From contig CAJINV010000004.1 in the NCBI GenBank assembly GCA_905178155.1, positions 11,624,177 to 11,688,176 on the forward strand: 64,000 nt of DNA, written 5' to 3'. The position numbers and the translations under genes are program-made. Positions within the stretch are counted from its first letter, which is position 1, and every line of letters starts with the position of its first letter. The notes under the pieces are model-generated. The model ran no database searches. It was given only the letters and a program-made list of their open reading frames with translations, and was not told the origin of the DNA. Shown here piece after piece: positions 30,201 through 40,365 of this stretch. This DNA comes from Amoebophrya sp. A120 (taxonomy: Eukaryota; Sar; Dinophyceae; Syndiniales; Amoebophryaceae).

Positions 30201-31838
30201 ATCCAGTTGGTGCCGAAGCAGCAGGTGGGATCATGGGCTCGGGTGAGTAGTTGGGGGGGCTACTCAGGGGGTACGGGGACTGTTCGGCGGCCTACTGCTG
30301 GATATGAAAAGTTTGCGGGTCTACTCACTTCCATGGTCGCAGGCAAAGTTGGGCGAAATTCCATCGGAATTTTCGCGCAGGTGGCCTCGCATGGGGTGAG
30401 TATGAGTCTCGGACCTGATTTCTTCGCCCGTTTTTCTGCTGTTTTCTTTCATGCAAAGTCTTCGGCGCGAATCCTCCTTCCGCTCCGTTCCGTTGTGGTT
30501 GCGGCGCATGGAGAACCTGGGGTCCAAGTTTGTGAGGGGGGGGGGACGGACAATCTGCGCGCCTTGGGGCCGAAGCTCTGCTCTTGTTGTCTTTTCCCAC
30601 TTTAGGGGCCTACTAAGTTAATGATCCAAAAGCGGAAAAAAAAACTACTCCACGGCGAGTAGTAACGGGGTAAAAAAATGGATCTTTTTCGGGAAAGAGG
30701 ATCGACGGAGGCTTCTTAGCGCTAGAAGAGGGTAAAACAAAAATGAAAAAAAGAACAGTGAAGATTTGTTTTCGAGGTCAGCATGAGAAATAAAATTTGT
30801 AATGCGGATTTCGCCTCAGAAAAAAATTTGTAATGCATGATTGCAATACGAGTGCGATACTTTTGCACAGGATACACATTCGCGGGCGACAAATCGTTGT
30901 GGCGCAGCTCGTATCAAATGTAAAAATGTCTGGGTCTTGAAGTGAAGAGTCATGCTGTTTTTGCATGACACAGAAGGTCTGGCATGGAAGCTCTAGCATC
31001 ACAGGTTTCGAGAAGCTTCCGCAATGCCGAACCCGCATGAGAAATCCCCCACTTTGGTGACAGAAAGTCGGCAGCTTTTGCTACCTATGCATGAGAGATT
31101 TTTCTGTGTTCTAAAATGCGCGTCACAAGTTCGGATCCTTCCAGACCCAGGCATTTTTGCATTTCATAGCTTGTTCTCGTCCAGCGCGGCAAACACGTTG
31201 GAAACCACCCACAGCCTTTCTTCGTCCGACAAAAACCACCGCTCGAACCGCAAGTCCTTTCCCGGCGGCGCGGTCATGGCGAAAAAAAAGTTTTCCTTCT
31301 GCTGCCGCACCTGGCACCGGTCCTGCTCGGAGACGCACCGCTCAATCCGCGGTTCGTTCACCGGCAAGTTCCGCATGATCTCTGCGTCGCGCTCGATGGA
31401 CTGCCGGTCGGACCCGAGCTTGATTGCGATCTCCCCCTTGTGAAAGTCCTCCACCGCGAAAAACCCGTCATTCGGGAGCAAGTCGTCAAACGCGGTGTTG
31501 GATGGCGAGGCGGCACTTGTACCTGTGGTCGTGGTACCCTGCTTTCCAGAAGTTGTAGTTGTAGAAGAATCTAAAAGTTCTTCACCAGAAGTAGACTTCC
31601 CGTTGTTCTGACCGTTTATTTGCTCACTGGATTTCTCGGCCAAAAAGATCAAAGTGTTATCTTTGTCGCGGACAAGCAAGCGGGTGGTCGAATACTGGGT
31701 GCCGTCTACGTCGAACTCGAAGCCGGCGGCCGGTCGAAGGGGGAGGAGGAGGAGGAACAGAGGAGGAAACAACATGCGAAAAGTTCTCTTCCATGACGAA
31801 AACTTCGGATGAAGCACACCAGAAGACGAGTGAATCAT
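27202..31838 (-). CDS. Kinase-like domain fused to membrane helices (843 aa, five introners)
   Basis: Exons, high to low: 31838-31169, 30911-30875, 29836-28767, 28508-28216, 27961-27739, 27465-27202; the total is 844 codons exactly. ATG at 31838 precedes a signal sequence (LFPPLFLLLLPLRPAAG). Kinase-fold landmarks are visible: AIK (Lys140), a helix-C region (ERDAEIM, about 149-155), a catalytic-loop equivalent HNDLSPANVV (His226, Asp228, Asn233) and MDFA (Asp249) in place of DFG. The HND and DFA variants suggest an atypical kinase or pseudokinase; the Lys/Asp/Asn/Asp set is present, so activity is possible. No Gly-rich loop is clear. A Ser/Thr-rich insert follows, then several hydrophobic segments (FYFPMGFFTLFLIACFAVFF; LLVLSWVAVLLSYLPLQNLL; MTLFFVPILFLQV) and a hydrophilic tail. 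The catalytic loop is assembled from three exons across introners at 29837-30874 and 30912-31168. Confidence 0.7.
27466..27738. mobile_element. Introner, family A
   Basis: TIRs TATGGATTGCAAATATG and CACTTTTGCAATCCATA, TSD tgagg/tgagc. Frame kept (LEHAH then EVKLNG). Confidence 0.93.
27962..28215. mobile_element. Introner, family A
   Basis: TIRs TATCAAATGCAAAAGTG and CATATTTGCAATGCATA, perfect TSD ggccg. Confidence 0.95.
28509..28766. mobile_element. Introner, family A
   Basis: TIRs TACCAAATGCAAATATG and CATATTTGCAATGCATA, TSD ggcac/cgcac. Confidence 0.92.
29837..30874. mobile_element. Introner, family F, 1038 bp
   Basis: TIRs TATGAACTGCAAAAGTATCG and CGATACTTTTGCACAGGATA, perfect TSD cacat. 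The same TIRs bound the 180-bp copy at 940-1119 and the 171-bp copy at 5594-5764. The extra length is a central insertion (29881-30777). It splits the catalytic loop of the kinase-like protein (PANV then VVNW). Confidence 0.93.
29881..30777. mobile_element. Unclassified 897-bp insertion inside a family F introner
   Basis: It is flanked by TCAGCAT on both sides (29874-29880 and 30778-30784) and begins with an (ATTTC)3 run. An open frame of about 240 codons on plus covers most of it, but it shows no recognisable domain and a composition set by GC-rich repeats (for example two copies of GGACAGATGTTGG / GGGCAAATGTTGG). I do not call it a gene. Confidence 0.55.
30912..31168. mobile_element. Introner, family A
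   Basis: TIRs TATCAAATGTAAAAATG and CATTTTTGCATTTCATA, TSD gctcg/gcttg. Frame kept (LDENK then LRHNDL). Confidence 0.93.
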
Positions 31839-32174
31839 TATTCTTGGTGGAGCCTTCAATTTCTTGTTTTTCTGTTGTTTGCAGCTAAATACAGATGCTG
31901 GATTATGACAGCACAATAGGTCGTGTACTAGTACTTCAAGAAGTGAAACAGGAAGACCTCCTAGGTAGAAGTACCATACACGAAAAACAACCTACATGAT
32001 TTTCGGATTCATTCATCAACAGCAGATGAAGAGTTCGAACGTCGATACAATGCAGCTCTTGCAGCCCACCGAGTCAATAAGTCATGATACCTTCTTCACC
32101 GAATTTTCGCAGCTAGACAAAGATGCTGACCACGATGCCGACCACGATATACGAGACAAAGATGCCGACTAGAA

Positions 32175-32218
32175 TACACGAATTTTCATCTTCGACTTCG
32201 ACGTAACGAATTCATGAG
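32175..32218. repeat. Left copy of a 44-bp direct repeat
   Basis: It runs from TACACGAATTTTCATCTTCG through ACGTAACGAATTCATGAG. It recurs at 33295-33341 with three extra bases (CTT). The pair brackets the 1.1-kb insertion as a long duplication. Confidence 0.9.
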
Positions 32219-33294
32219 AAAATTTTCGGCGCGCTGCGCGCGCCGTTCCGAAAATAAGAAATCGCCCCTTCCGCTTCTTATTTTTCGCTTTCTATCTTCT
32301 TCCGCCGCTGGCGGCCCAGAAAGAAACCGGCCCCTCCGCCCGGAGGGGGCGGCTTCTTTGTTAGCCGGACAGCAATCTTTTCCCCAGAAAACAACGGAGT
32401 TGGGTGTTTTTTCCGGAAAAGTTGACTTCCGGGTCCTGAAGAAACCATCCCCTCCGGGCGGAGGGGCCGGTTTCTTTCTGGGTCGCCAGCGGCGCAAGAA
32501 GAAGCCGGAATTTTCTGTGGTCCACTGAAACACGAAGCCCCCCTCGCCTTTGATGTTTTCACGAAGCGAAACCGCAGATCGTGCCGTGGCTCCGCGCGGA
32601 AGTCAGCTTTTCTTACTCCCAGCCAGCTTATGAAGAAGGCTTAGCGCTGACTCTCGCGCCGCCACCTTTGTCGCGCGCGAACAGGAACAGCGTGGCGCGC
32701 TGCTGTCCCTCCGAGGGGCCACATGTGCCTCAGGGCATAGATGTGCCGTAATTGGTAGTGCTGCGCCACGCCGTAGCACAAGGGCAAGCCAGCGCAGACG
32801 CACAAGGTTAGGATATGGAGCACCATAGCGCAAAAATGGATATGGAGCACCATAGTGGGGCCTATAAATTCACCTGCCTCCAGTTCCACATACTAAAAGC
32901 AGGCCAGAGGGTGAGGGCGACCGGGGCAGCAGTACTTTGTTTACTGAGCGCAAAAACATTTTGTTGGCTGCAGGGGCTCCGCGCCCTTCTCAGTCGCCCT
33001 CCCTATCGGCGCCAAACGAGTACACACACCCCGCGCAAGTGGATTCAACGATAGGCTTTCTCAACCGTGCAGCTGCGTGGCCATCACGGAGAGCGACACC
33101 CGCGCCTGGATATTTGTAAGCAGTCAGATTCAGATTCAGATTCAGATAGTGTTCTGAAATCACTTTTTTTTTGCGGCCGACGCCAATGCTACACTTCTGA
33201 TGTATGTAAATCACTAAAAAAAGGCCCGGCAATTTTTGCATCGATCTGCTTAAAGTCGCGGAATATCTGCTACAATTTCCTTCTGGTGAGTAAG
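32219..33294. mobile_element. Unclassified 1076-bp intergenic insertion
   Basis: Defined by the 44/47-bp direct repeats at its ends. Its left third is a long hairpin. Further right are a tandem pair of a unit with GGATATGGAGCACCATAG (about 32812-32855) and a hexamer array (CAGATT)4 near 33124. No open frame of note. Confidence 0.6.
32296..32503. repeat. Long inverted repeat (hairpin)
   Basis: Arms 32296-32358 and 32438-32503 pair over about 60 bp (left arm CCAGAAAGAAACCGGCCCCT, right arm its complement). Each arm also contains its own palindrome, CCCCTCCGCCCGGAGGGG. About 80 bp of loop separate them. Confidence 0.85.
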
Positions 33295-33341
33295 TACACG
33301 AATTTTCATCTTCGACTTCTTCGACGTAACGAATTCATGAG
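33295..33341. repeat. Right copy of the 44-bp direct repeat
   Basis: It matches 32175-32218 with a 3-bp insertion (CTTCTTCG in place of CTTCG). Confidence 0.9.
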
Positions 33342-33859
33342 CAGGACGACCCTTTTGGTGCTGGCTACGATCATTTTTGGAAAGTCGTAGAAGTACAGTG
33401 CACGACACGGACACGTCGCGAGAAGTACGATATCACTTGTCTTTTTTAATTGTGCGCAAGTACAAGCACCCGAGAGAACATTCATAAAGTACTACCCAGT
33501 CGTGGATACTGTTTTCTTGGAAAAAAAGTTTCTCCTCGTGCAGCTATTTTTTATTGGTAGAGAATCATCTCTGATATAAAATGTCGCACAGCATCTTCGA
33601 ATCGGCAATAGATGCCGACACAACAACATGGGTTTGATGCCTTATCGTCCCTGAATTAAAGAGCTGCTAGGTAGGATGTATATCATTGTGTGCGTCTTTT
33701 TTCATTTCGACCATCGACACAATTTCGAAGTGGAGTGGTTAGCAAGAGGCCAAGTAAAACCACGCTTTTTGTCTTTTCACCTCCCTCGGATGGTAAAGGC
33801 ACAAACTCAAATGTAGTCATCTGCGATTCCACATATCAGGCGCATCTTGATCTTCGCCA

Positions 33860-35065
33860 TCATCCCCACGAAATAGCCAAAACGTAATTTTGTTCCTTCG
33901 CTATGTTCCTGCTGCCGGTTGTTGGGCTCGCATCCCGCTCGCCCCGTCGCGTTCGTGGATTTGCACTATCTTCGTCCTCAATCTTCGCCTCGTAACCCAT
34001 CTGGAGAAGCTGGTGAACCACATCCTGGAAAAAGACGTCCTTGCGGGAGCATTGTTGTGCTAACAATGCCTGCTGTTCTTGCGGAACAGGAGTTGTCGTG
34101 TGTTGTACAACCAACAGTGCCTGCTGCTCGTCGTAGTTGAGACTCCGCTTCAACTGAATCCGGCTTCCTTTCGCCCCGGATTGCGCCCGAGTGGAGATTT
34201 GCGATGCCGCTTCCCCGATCACTTTCTGAACCGCAGACCGGTGCATTTGCGCGTACCACTTCCAGGCAAGTCGCTGTGCCTGCAGCGCGCTGGGCATCCG
34301 GGGGTCGACGCTGGTGGAGGTTTTGTCGGGCGGGCCGACAAAGGAAATGATAATGTCTCGCAATTCATTCGGAAGGAAGAGATCGGGAACAGGTTGGTCG
34401 TCGGTTCCTTTTTCCTGCACGTCTTCGGTCCCCGTTTTGGTGGGAAGCGGCTCTCTCTTTTCGTCAGAAACAATCGTGGCCACAGCTGTGGACGCCGCGC
34501 CGTTGCCGCTAGTAGAATAGGTACTACCACACGAGGACGACCCGCCGCGCTCCAGATCTTCACCGGCACACAGATTCCCTGCTTCGCTCGCCTCGGTAGA
34601 ACAAGTGACGGCGCTTTCTTCTTCCGCATCTTCCGCCTTCCCACCGACGATGAAGGAGTCCACTGTATGCAGCACAACCGTGCTACTGACGCTGGTGTCG
34701 CTATCAACGGTGGCACCGTCCGGCTTCTCGCTTGTTTCCTTCTTCGCAGAAGTGAAAGTCCACTGCCGTTTCACCGCCAGACACCAGGAGCTGAGGGCAA
34801 GGCCGACCAAGGTGTGATCCACAGTTTTGAACAATTTTTCGTAGTCCTGCTCCGTCCACAGAGCATGCATCCCCACGCTGCCTTCCATCGCAGCCGCCAC
34901 TTTTCGTGCCCACACAGCATACGGCAACTCGTGTTCATTCCGCAGAAGCGCACTGGAGACGTAGTTTAAGCAGAACGGGAGTTGCTGCTTCAGCTTCGAG
35001 CGGTCCGGTGCAGGAAATCGCCGCTTTTCCTGGCGCAACAGATCAGGCGCCGGACGAGGTTGCAT
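33860..35065 (-). CDS. Intronless hypothetical protein, possible F-box (401 aa)
   Basis: One open frame with ATG at 35065. The frame is open a little further upstream from a GTG, so the start is not certain. No signal peptide or membrane segment. The N-terminal third is globular (LPFCLNYVSSALLRNEHELP; LVGLALSSWCLAVKRQW), the middle Ser/Thr/Glu-rich. LFLPNELRDIIISFVGPP at about residue 240 resembles the start of an F-box (LPxELxxxIxxFL). The rest of an F-box is not obvious and I saw no substrate-binding repeats. The family assignment is weak; that the frame is coding is likely from its length, composition and shared strand. It contains no introner. Confidence 0.55.
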   Translation of the reverse strand: MQPRPAPDLLRQEKRRFPAPDRSKLKQQLPFCLNYVSSALLRNEHELPYAVWARKVAAAMEGSVGMHALWTEQDYEKLFKTVDHTLVGLALSSWCLAVKRQWTFTSAKKETSEKPDGATVDSDTSVSSTVVLHTVDSFIVGGKAEDAEEESAVTCSTEASEAGNLCAGEDLERGGSSSCGSTYSTSGNGAASTAVATIVSDEKREPLPTKTGTEDVQEKGTDDQPVPDLFLPNELRDIIISFVGPPDKTSTSVDPRMPSALQAQRLAWKWYAQMHRSAVQKVIGEAASQISTRAQSGAKGSRIQLKRSLNYDEQQALLVVQHTTTPVPQEQQALLAQQCSRKDVFFQDVVHQLLQMGYEAKIEDEDSANPRTRRGERDASPTTGSRNIAKEQNYVLAISWG

Positions 35066-35446
35066 GTTTTCTGATCTGTGTTCTACTTTGAATAGAGCCA
35101 CCTGGCGTTGGAAGTTTACTTGCGAGACTTGATGATCAATTTACCACTTGCGGCGCTAGTGCATGTAGATGTACACACAGATTCAAGTAGTTCGTTGCCA
35201 GAACCAACGTCGATAACTGTTCGTGGATGACCTTAGTGTGAGGAAGTTATCACTGATCACATTCGAGAACACTTTACTTATTACGATGTAGGGCTATCGA
35301 CATGGATCTGTGTCTGCTCCAACTTCAAAATCATAGTGGAGTGAGTGCTGTGACTGGAGCGCAACAGACCCAGGAAATAGCAATGTGCAGCTTGATCGCC
35401 CTTGGAATGGGCAGACGGAACCGGCCTCAGAGGAGGTCTTCTTCAT
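35066..35446. other. Intergenic gap
   Basis: About 380 bp between two minus-strand genes. No feature seen. Confidence 0.5.
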
Positions 35447-37840
35447 TTATAATTCGTTTCTCTGCTCAAAAATCCGCTTTGCCACGATCTCTTCTGCCCA
35501 CAGAGCGCTGTCATCCTGCACCAACACATCGCTTTCGTCGAGCGGATTCCGGAGAGAAAAAGCGTGTCCGTAGTGGTTTGCGCGGACAAAGGTTTGAGGC
35601 GTCTCGTCCAGAACGCGTGCCGGAAAAAACAAGTTATTCCCTCTTGGATAGTGCGCTGCGACCAATTCCGAAACCGCTTCCGGCCGGAGAATGGGACTCC
35701 CGAACCGGTTCAAGAAGCTGTTGGCGAACTGCGCACTTCCCCAGCCTTTGGGCTGCAACAAGGGCTTGTCTGCGCGGTTGGTGTAGCGGCCGAGCAAGGT
35801 GGGGCTTTGCCGCGTCTGGTTCACGAAGTACACCTGGCTGACGTCGCAGATGTCGATTTTTTGCTGCCGCAGGGGTTGGAGCACCTCCTCAACGTGCCGC
35901 AAGCCGTTCGAATTAGACAAGTACTCATCCGGCGAGTGGAGCATCAGAACGAATTCCGACAGGCCCCGATTCGCGAACACGCAGTGGGCCGCGGCGGCCG
36001 CGTCGGGGGCTGCGTGGGAGGGCAGTCCGGGTTTGTTCTGCTGCTGGACGACATGATGGCTGGGGGAGAGGAACCGGTCGCTGAAATTGTCAAAGTAGGT
36101 GATCCCGATTCCGTTTTGCGGGTCTTGTCGCATTTTTTCCACGAAGTCCCACAGAGAACCGTCTCGATCGTAGAGGTAGAAGTGCTTTATCCCGATCGCT
36201 TCGTGGTACGCAAACCACTGCTGCATCAGCTCCGTGGCGTGCGGGGTGTCCAAACCATATAGCACCTGGGAACAAACTGTCAGAGTGCGCGGGTAGTAGG
36301 CGTGGTGGTCTCCGCGGGTGGGGTAATTGTTCTCATATGCCGGCCCGGTCGTGGGAAAGGTCGCATGATTCAGATCTCCTGCTATTCTTGACGAGACTGC
36401 GGTATTTTTGAGTTGTGTGACGAGTGGAACTGCAACGATCCAGTCACTGCCCATGCTTCTGGTTCGAATGCGCACGCTTTTGAACAATGCGGTCGCGCTC
36501 GTATCGAAAGAGGTAGCCTCTTTCATCGGTAGCGGCAACAGCCCACACGCCAACGTCACGACCGCGCTACTGTAGCTGACGACGGCAGCTTTGACCCTGG
36601 AAGAGGTGTTCGCAGCTTCATCCAAGACCTCACAAGCCCATTCGCTGAAATAGGAGGCGGGTATGGAGGAGAAGGTCCGCTGGCCGTCGACCAAAACACA
36701 AGTCGACGTCGCTGGATCAGCGGCAAGAAAGATAGCGACTTCTAGCTGTCCCGATTCGTAAAGAGTTGCACCAAGCAGAGAGAGGACAAAGTTCTGTTCC
36801 CCGTGTTGCGTTTGCAGAATTGTGCTCAGACTGGTGCCTGATGTTGTACCTCCCGTGGTAATATCCAATGTCGCAACGACTTTTGGGTATTGTCTTTTTT
36901 TGCTTTCATTTACTTCATCACCCTCGACGAGCAAATCCCTGACCTGCAACGCTTCTGGAAAGCCACACTGGTATTGCGCCGATCCCGCCGCTTTCTCGTT
37001 TCCTTCGGCCAGCAGCTGCAGAGAAGACAAACACTGGTCGTCTTGTTTCAACACTTTCGCGATCAAGGTGATGGAGTACAAACTTCCGTAACTGCCGAAT
37101 ACCAGGTGGTCGGGTGCGAAGAACGTGCCTTTTGTTGGCGCAAGGGCTTGTTGATGATGATGTTTGTCCGAACTGAATTGTTCATCTTCGGTAGCAACAG
37201 CAGCCGCTCCAGCCTGCTGCTTAACGCCACCACTGAGAAAGTTCTCCTCCTCTGCGTCGGTGTTTGTTCTTGAAGATACGATTGGAGGAGTGGTACTGGT
37301 ACCTCCATCATGCCTTGTCGGCTCTATCCCCGACTCTGCGAACGCAACCCGGACACTCGGGACGGCGGCGATCTGTGCGAAGCCAGGAGTGCGGATCAGG
37401 CGCTGCAACTGGTGCCAGAAGTGGGATACTGCTGTAGTGTTGAGGGTCTGTCCGTCTACTTCTACTGGAACCGACTCGCTTTGCTCATCGTTTTCGTAAC
37501 CTATTCTTGTCGGCACGGATTTGCGATGCACCGCTTCGCAAACACTTTCTGCCGTTCGGTCGAGATATCTCCGTTGCGCCGCCCAGAACAAACCCATCAA
37601 CCGGAACTCTTTTCCGTTGGAAAATCTTGGCTGGTTGCAGCCGATGCTGTCGCAGTAGTGCTGGGCCGCGGAAGAGGAATCCTGTTCGTCGTGGTTTGCG
37701 ACCTTGCTAGAAGCATCTGTGTCCCCGGAGGTCGTCGTTGTTGCAAGAGTCGCGGCGGCCAAAATCACGGAGCAGACAACGACGAAGCGTTGGACGCTCG
37801 CAGTGAAGGAGATAGTAGCAGTTGTAGTCATCTTCTGCAT
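35447..37840 (-). CDS. GT92-like glycosyltransferase, type II membrane protein (797 aa)
   Basis: A single uninterrupted frame, ATG at 37840. Residues 10-40 form a signal anchor (FVVVCSVILAAATLATTTT), as expected for a Golgi or ER lumenal transferase. An acidic, Asn-rich stem and a poorly conserved N-terminal domain follow. The diagnostic part lies at about 515-560: CSQVLYG, then LMQQWFAYHEAIGIKHFYLY and a DRDGS, matching the W-x2-YH-x2-IG-x2-HFYLYD pattern of GT92 (formerly DUF23). Later segments (LSEFVLMLHSPDEYL; FVRANHYGHAFSLRNP) fit the acceptor/C-terminal half of such enzymes. Donor and acceptor cannot be read from the sequence. The frame is longer than typical GT92 enzymes because of the N-terminal extension. 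It has no introns, unlike its neighbours. Confidence 0.7.
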   Translation of the reverse strand: MQKMTTTATISFTASVQRFVVVCSVILAAATLATTTTSGDTDASSKVANHDEQDSSSAAQHYCDSIGCNQPRFSNGKEFRLMGLFWAAQRRYLDRTAESVCEAVHRKSVPTRIGYENDEQSESVPVEVDGQTLNTTAVSHFWHQLQRLIRTPGFAQIAAVPSVRVAFAESGIEPTRHDGGTSTTPPIVSSRTNTDAEEENFLSGGVKQQAGAAAVATEDEQFSSDKHHHQQALAPTKGTFFAPDHLVFGSYGSLYSITLIAKVLKQDDQCLSSLQLLAEGNEKAAGSAQYQCGFPEALQVRDLLVEGDEVNESKKRQYPKVVATLDITTGGTTSGTSLSTILQTQHGEQNFVLSLLGATLYESGQLEVAIFLAADPATSTCVLVDGQRTFSSIPASYFSEWACEVLDEAANTSSRVKAAVVSYSSAVVTLACGLLPLPMKEATSFDTSATALFKSVRIRTRSMGSDWIVAVPLVTQLKNTAVSSRIAGDLNHATFPTTGPAYENNYPTRGDHHAYYPRTLTVCSQVLYGLDTPHATELMQQWFAYHEAIGIKHFYLYDRDGSLWDFVEKMRQDPQNGIGITYFDNFSDRFLSPSHHVVQQQNKPGLPSHAAPDAAAAAHCVFANRGLSEFVLMLHSPDEYLSNSNGLRHVEEVLQPLRQQKIDICDVSQVYFVNQTRQSPTLLGRYTNRADKPLLQPKGWGSAQFANSFLNRFGSPILRPEAVSELVAAHYPRGNNLFFPARVLDETPQTFVRANHYGHAFSLRNPLDESDVLVQDDSALWAEEIVAKRIFEQRNEL

Positions 37841-38535
37841 TTTGATCTGCTAGCTATAACTACTTGGCGTGTGTTCTTTTCATCCTGGAGCGCACGACTG
37901 GGTGCAATGCTCTCTGTCACTCAGGTAATCCAGATCTTTTTTTCTTTTTGGAAGAGATCAGTCAGCATGGTCTTGATGATCATTAGTGGATTGTAGGGAA
38001 ACTACACGACAAGCTGTGCAAGGCAAAGAGACCGCGTTGCACATACGAAGATCATCTCCGTCCAGAAGGCGCCACATAGATAGGCTGCAACTTCTACTTC
38101 CAGTTTGCTTTTATCGTTGAAGCTACTCAAAACAGTGGTGTACAGTTTCAAATGTTTGTTCCAAAGAAAGCGCTTGCGCTTATTGTACATGAAAATTCAT
38201 CGTTTGCATTAACATGGAAAGGAAACCAGTAGTAAAATACGACTCTCGCAAGTCCAATCATAATGTAAAATACAGTGCGTTGATGTGTGTGTGAAATTCT
38301 TCCTACCTAAAAAAGATATGCAAAACAATATACTGGTCTGAAAAAAGCACAAAAAAAGTAACTCGTTGACAAAAAAGTGTAAGGAAATGCTTCAACTTTT
38401 TTTGCAAGAACAACGTTGAAATTCATATATCTTCTTGTTTGTTTCTTACCTAGCTGCTCCGCATGTAAGTACTTACAAAATGTGTACTTAGTTGACCAAA
38501 AAAGCGCGTCACAAGTAGGAGCGGACTTCCTTTTT
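37841..38535. other. Intergenic stretch
   Basis: AT-richer than the genes. It contains A/T runs and no recognisable element. Confidence 0.5.
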
Positions 38536-39004
38536 TTACTTTATCGTCCGCCGCATCGGTGGATCTTCCATCCGCTCCACATACGCGTTCTTGACCATCC
38601 AGAGCGAGTTGCTGGCCTGCGCCAGTGTACCCGGTGGCGGGTCGGAGGAGGTCCGGGCACGGTAACCCATGAAATAATGCTCGGGTTGCAGCGAGCCGTG
38701 CACTTTTTGGACCTACAGAGTTTCGATTTTTTTTTTGGGCGCGAGCGAGAAAGTTACTCAGAGGCAGATACATTGGTGGTCGAGGACATGCGTTTTACTT
38801 AGTTAGGACCACAATGTGCTAGCACTTCGTATAGCAAAAGTACGAAAAAAAAATAACGTATAGCAAAAGTACGTTCTTTCCCAGTGGCCAGTAGCGAGAG
38901 GCACACTCGTCCTTATGGAAGACATTTCGCTCCTTTTCGTCCTCCTTCTGCAGTGATTGCCACCACGTACCGTAGGAGCCTTTTCGAGTTGGAAGTATCT
39001 TCAT
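38536..39004 (-). CDS. Small basic protein, two exons joined by a canonical intron (102 aa)
   Basis: Exon 1 39004-38873 (ATG, 44 codons), intron 38872-38713 with GT...TAG ends, exon 2 38712-38536 to TAA. The join keeps the frame (RYWPLGKN then VQKVHGSLQPEHYF). The protein is rich in Trp, Tyr, Lys and Pro (GSYGTWWQSLQKEDEKERN; SLWMVKNAYVERMEDPPMRR) and looks like a compact soluble or organelle-complex subunit. I do not recognise it. Two other ways of reading exon 1 exist (the frame before 39004 and a GTACGT inside exon 1), so the start is tentative. Confidence 0.45.
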
Positions 39005-40365
39005 GTCTTGGAAGATGCAACTCCATCATCAAATTGAAATTATGGTCGACGTCAGAACATTTATCAAAGTTTCGGAACTTCTGCGTAACACAGGCGAGAA
39101 AACAAAATAAAGTAAAAAACTAAATACGCCATGGTCCTTTATGTCCGGGTCGAGTGTGTTGCGGCATTTGCATTTCCGTCATTGGTGTAAACGTTCCGAC
39201 ATGGTGAAAGACCTGTCCCAGGGGCGTGACGCTCTTGTGGAGGCCGATTCGGTAGTCGAAAACTTTTCCGTCGTGTGTTGCCTTCGCCGCGGTGAGATCT
39301 TTCAGGTCCGCCATGGACCGGGAGCCGGACGTTTGGAGCATGATTTTTTTCTGAAGATTTCAACGTTGGTTCCTGTACTTCTTTTCCAATCTATTCGTAT
39401 TCTTCCCTCCCAATGTGGACAAAAAAATTTCTGTTCTGCTGACGGACGCCACTTGGTGATGGTGATGTCAAATCGAATTTGCAAGTCATGCGCTTACAAG
39501 GAACAAGTACGAACAAGAGATTGGTTGCAAGAACGACAAGAATGCCGACAACGATAAAAACCCCAGACTGAACCGGATCGACGAGATCCATACCTCCAAC
39601 TGCTCCACTGATGACCCTGCCCAGGTACAAATAAAAATCAGCGAATCGCAATTACTTGAAGAAAAAAAACGACACCGAAAAAAAACAGATTGAGTTTTTC
39701 ACGGTACAGAGAGGACGCGAACAGTTACCGATGGATCAGGATCACGTGTTTTGCCCTTCACGATATTTATTGCAAAATTTTGCCGCTCCTTCTACGAAAA
39801 AACTTACGAACGATACGAAGGTTCCGATGTGTGCCTGCTTTTTTTCAGAGTAGGTACAGAGGAACATCACACGAGACGGCAGGCTACGAGAGGAAGCGAG
39901 CTGTGTTGTAGTGTAAGTGTTGTACAAACTTCTATAGAAGCTCTGTTAATTTTCAACGAGCAGAAATGAGTGAACCTCAGTCAAGAACGGAGGTCGCACA
40001 AATAAAGGAGACAGTTGCGAATCGAGGAGGCAAAGAAGGTTCAAATTGCGCCAAATAAACTGCGGGATCGTACCACAGATAGTTCGAGAAACAGCACATC
40101 TCCTGTGAGATGGATTCTAATTTCTTCGGGCCAAAACGGGGTAGTAAGCAGTTCCGGGGTTTTTTTACTCATGCTATTGTACAAGAAAAAATAGGAGTTC
40201 AAAAAATTTAGCTGCGCGGGAGGTAGATCTGGATTTTCATGACAGGGGTGACGCTAAAGAGTACAGCGTCGAAAAAAATTTCTTGCGAAGGGTATCTATT
40301 GGCTGCGAAAACTACGAGTGAATGATAACGACGAGCAAAAAGTTGTATCTACGGTTTTAGCTTCC
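39005..40365. other. Unresolved stretch, possible small multi-exon gene on minus
   Basis: Two fragments look coding on minus: about 39633-39500, a hydrophobic segment (GVFIVVGILVVLATNLLFVL) bounded by a plausible acceptor (GGGCAG) and donor (GTAAGC); and 39341-39120, a soluble segment (KVFDYRIGLHKSVTPLGQVF). A donor-like GTAAGT lies near 39810. I could not join them in one frame, so no gene model is given. No introner ends are present; 39930-40365 shows nothing else. Confidence 0.3.

Larger units (their letters stand above)
31839..33859. other. Intergenic stretch with a 1.1-kb insertion
   Basis: No gene recognised. It holds the insertion at 32219-33294, its flanking direct repeats and a strong hairpin (listed separately), and short repeats such as GATGCCGACCACGATATACG near 32126. 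Confidence 0.5.

Noticed and set aside
29868-30605. 240-codon plus-strand open frame inside the 1038-bp introner
   Set aside because: No recognisable domain, composition driven by local GC-rich repeats, opposite strand to every gene. Its length is compatible with GC bias.
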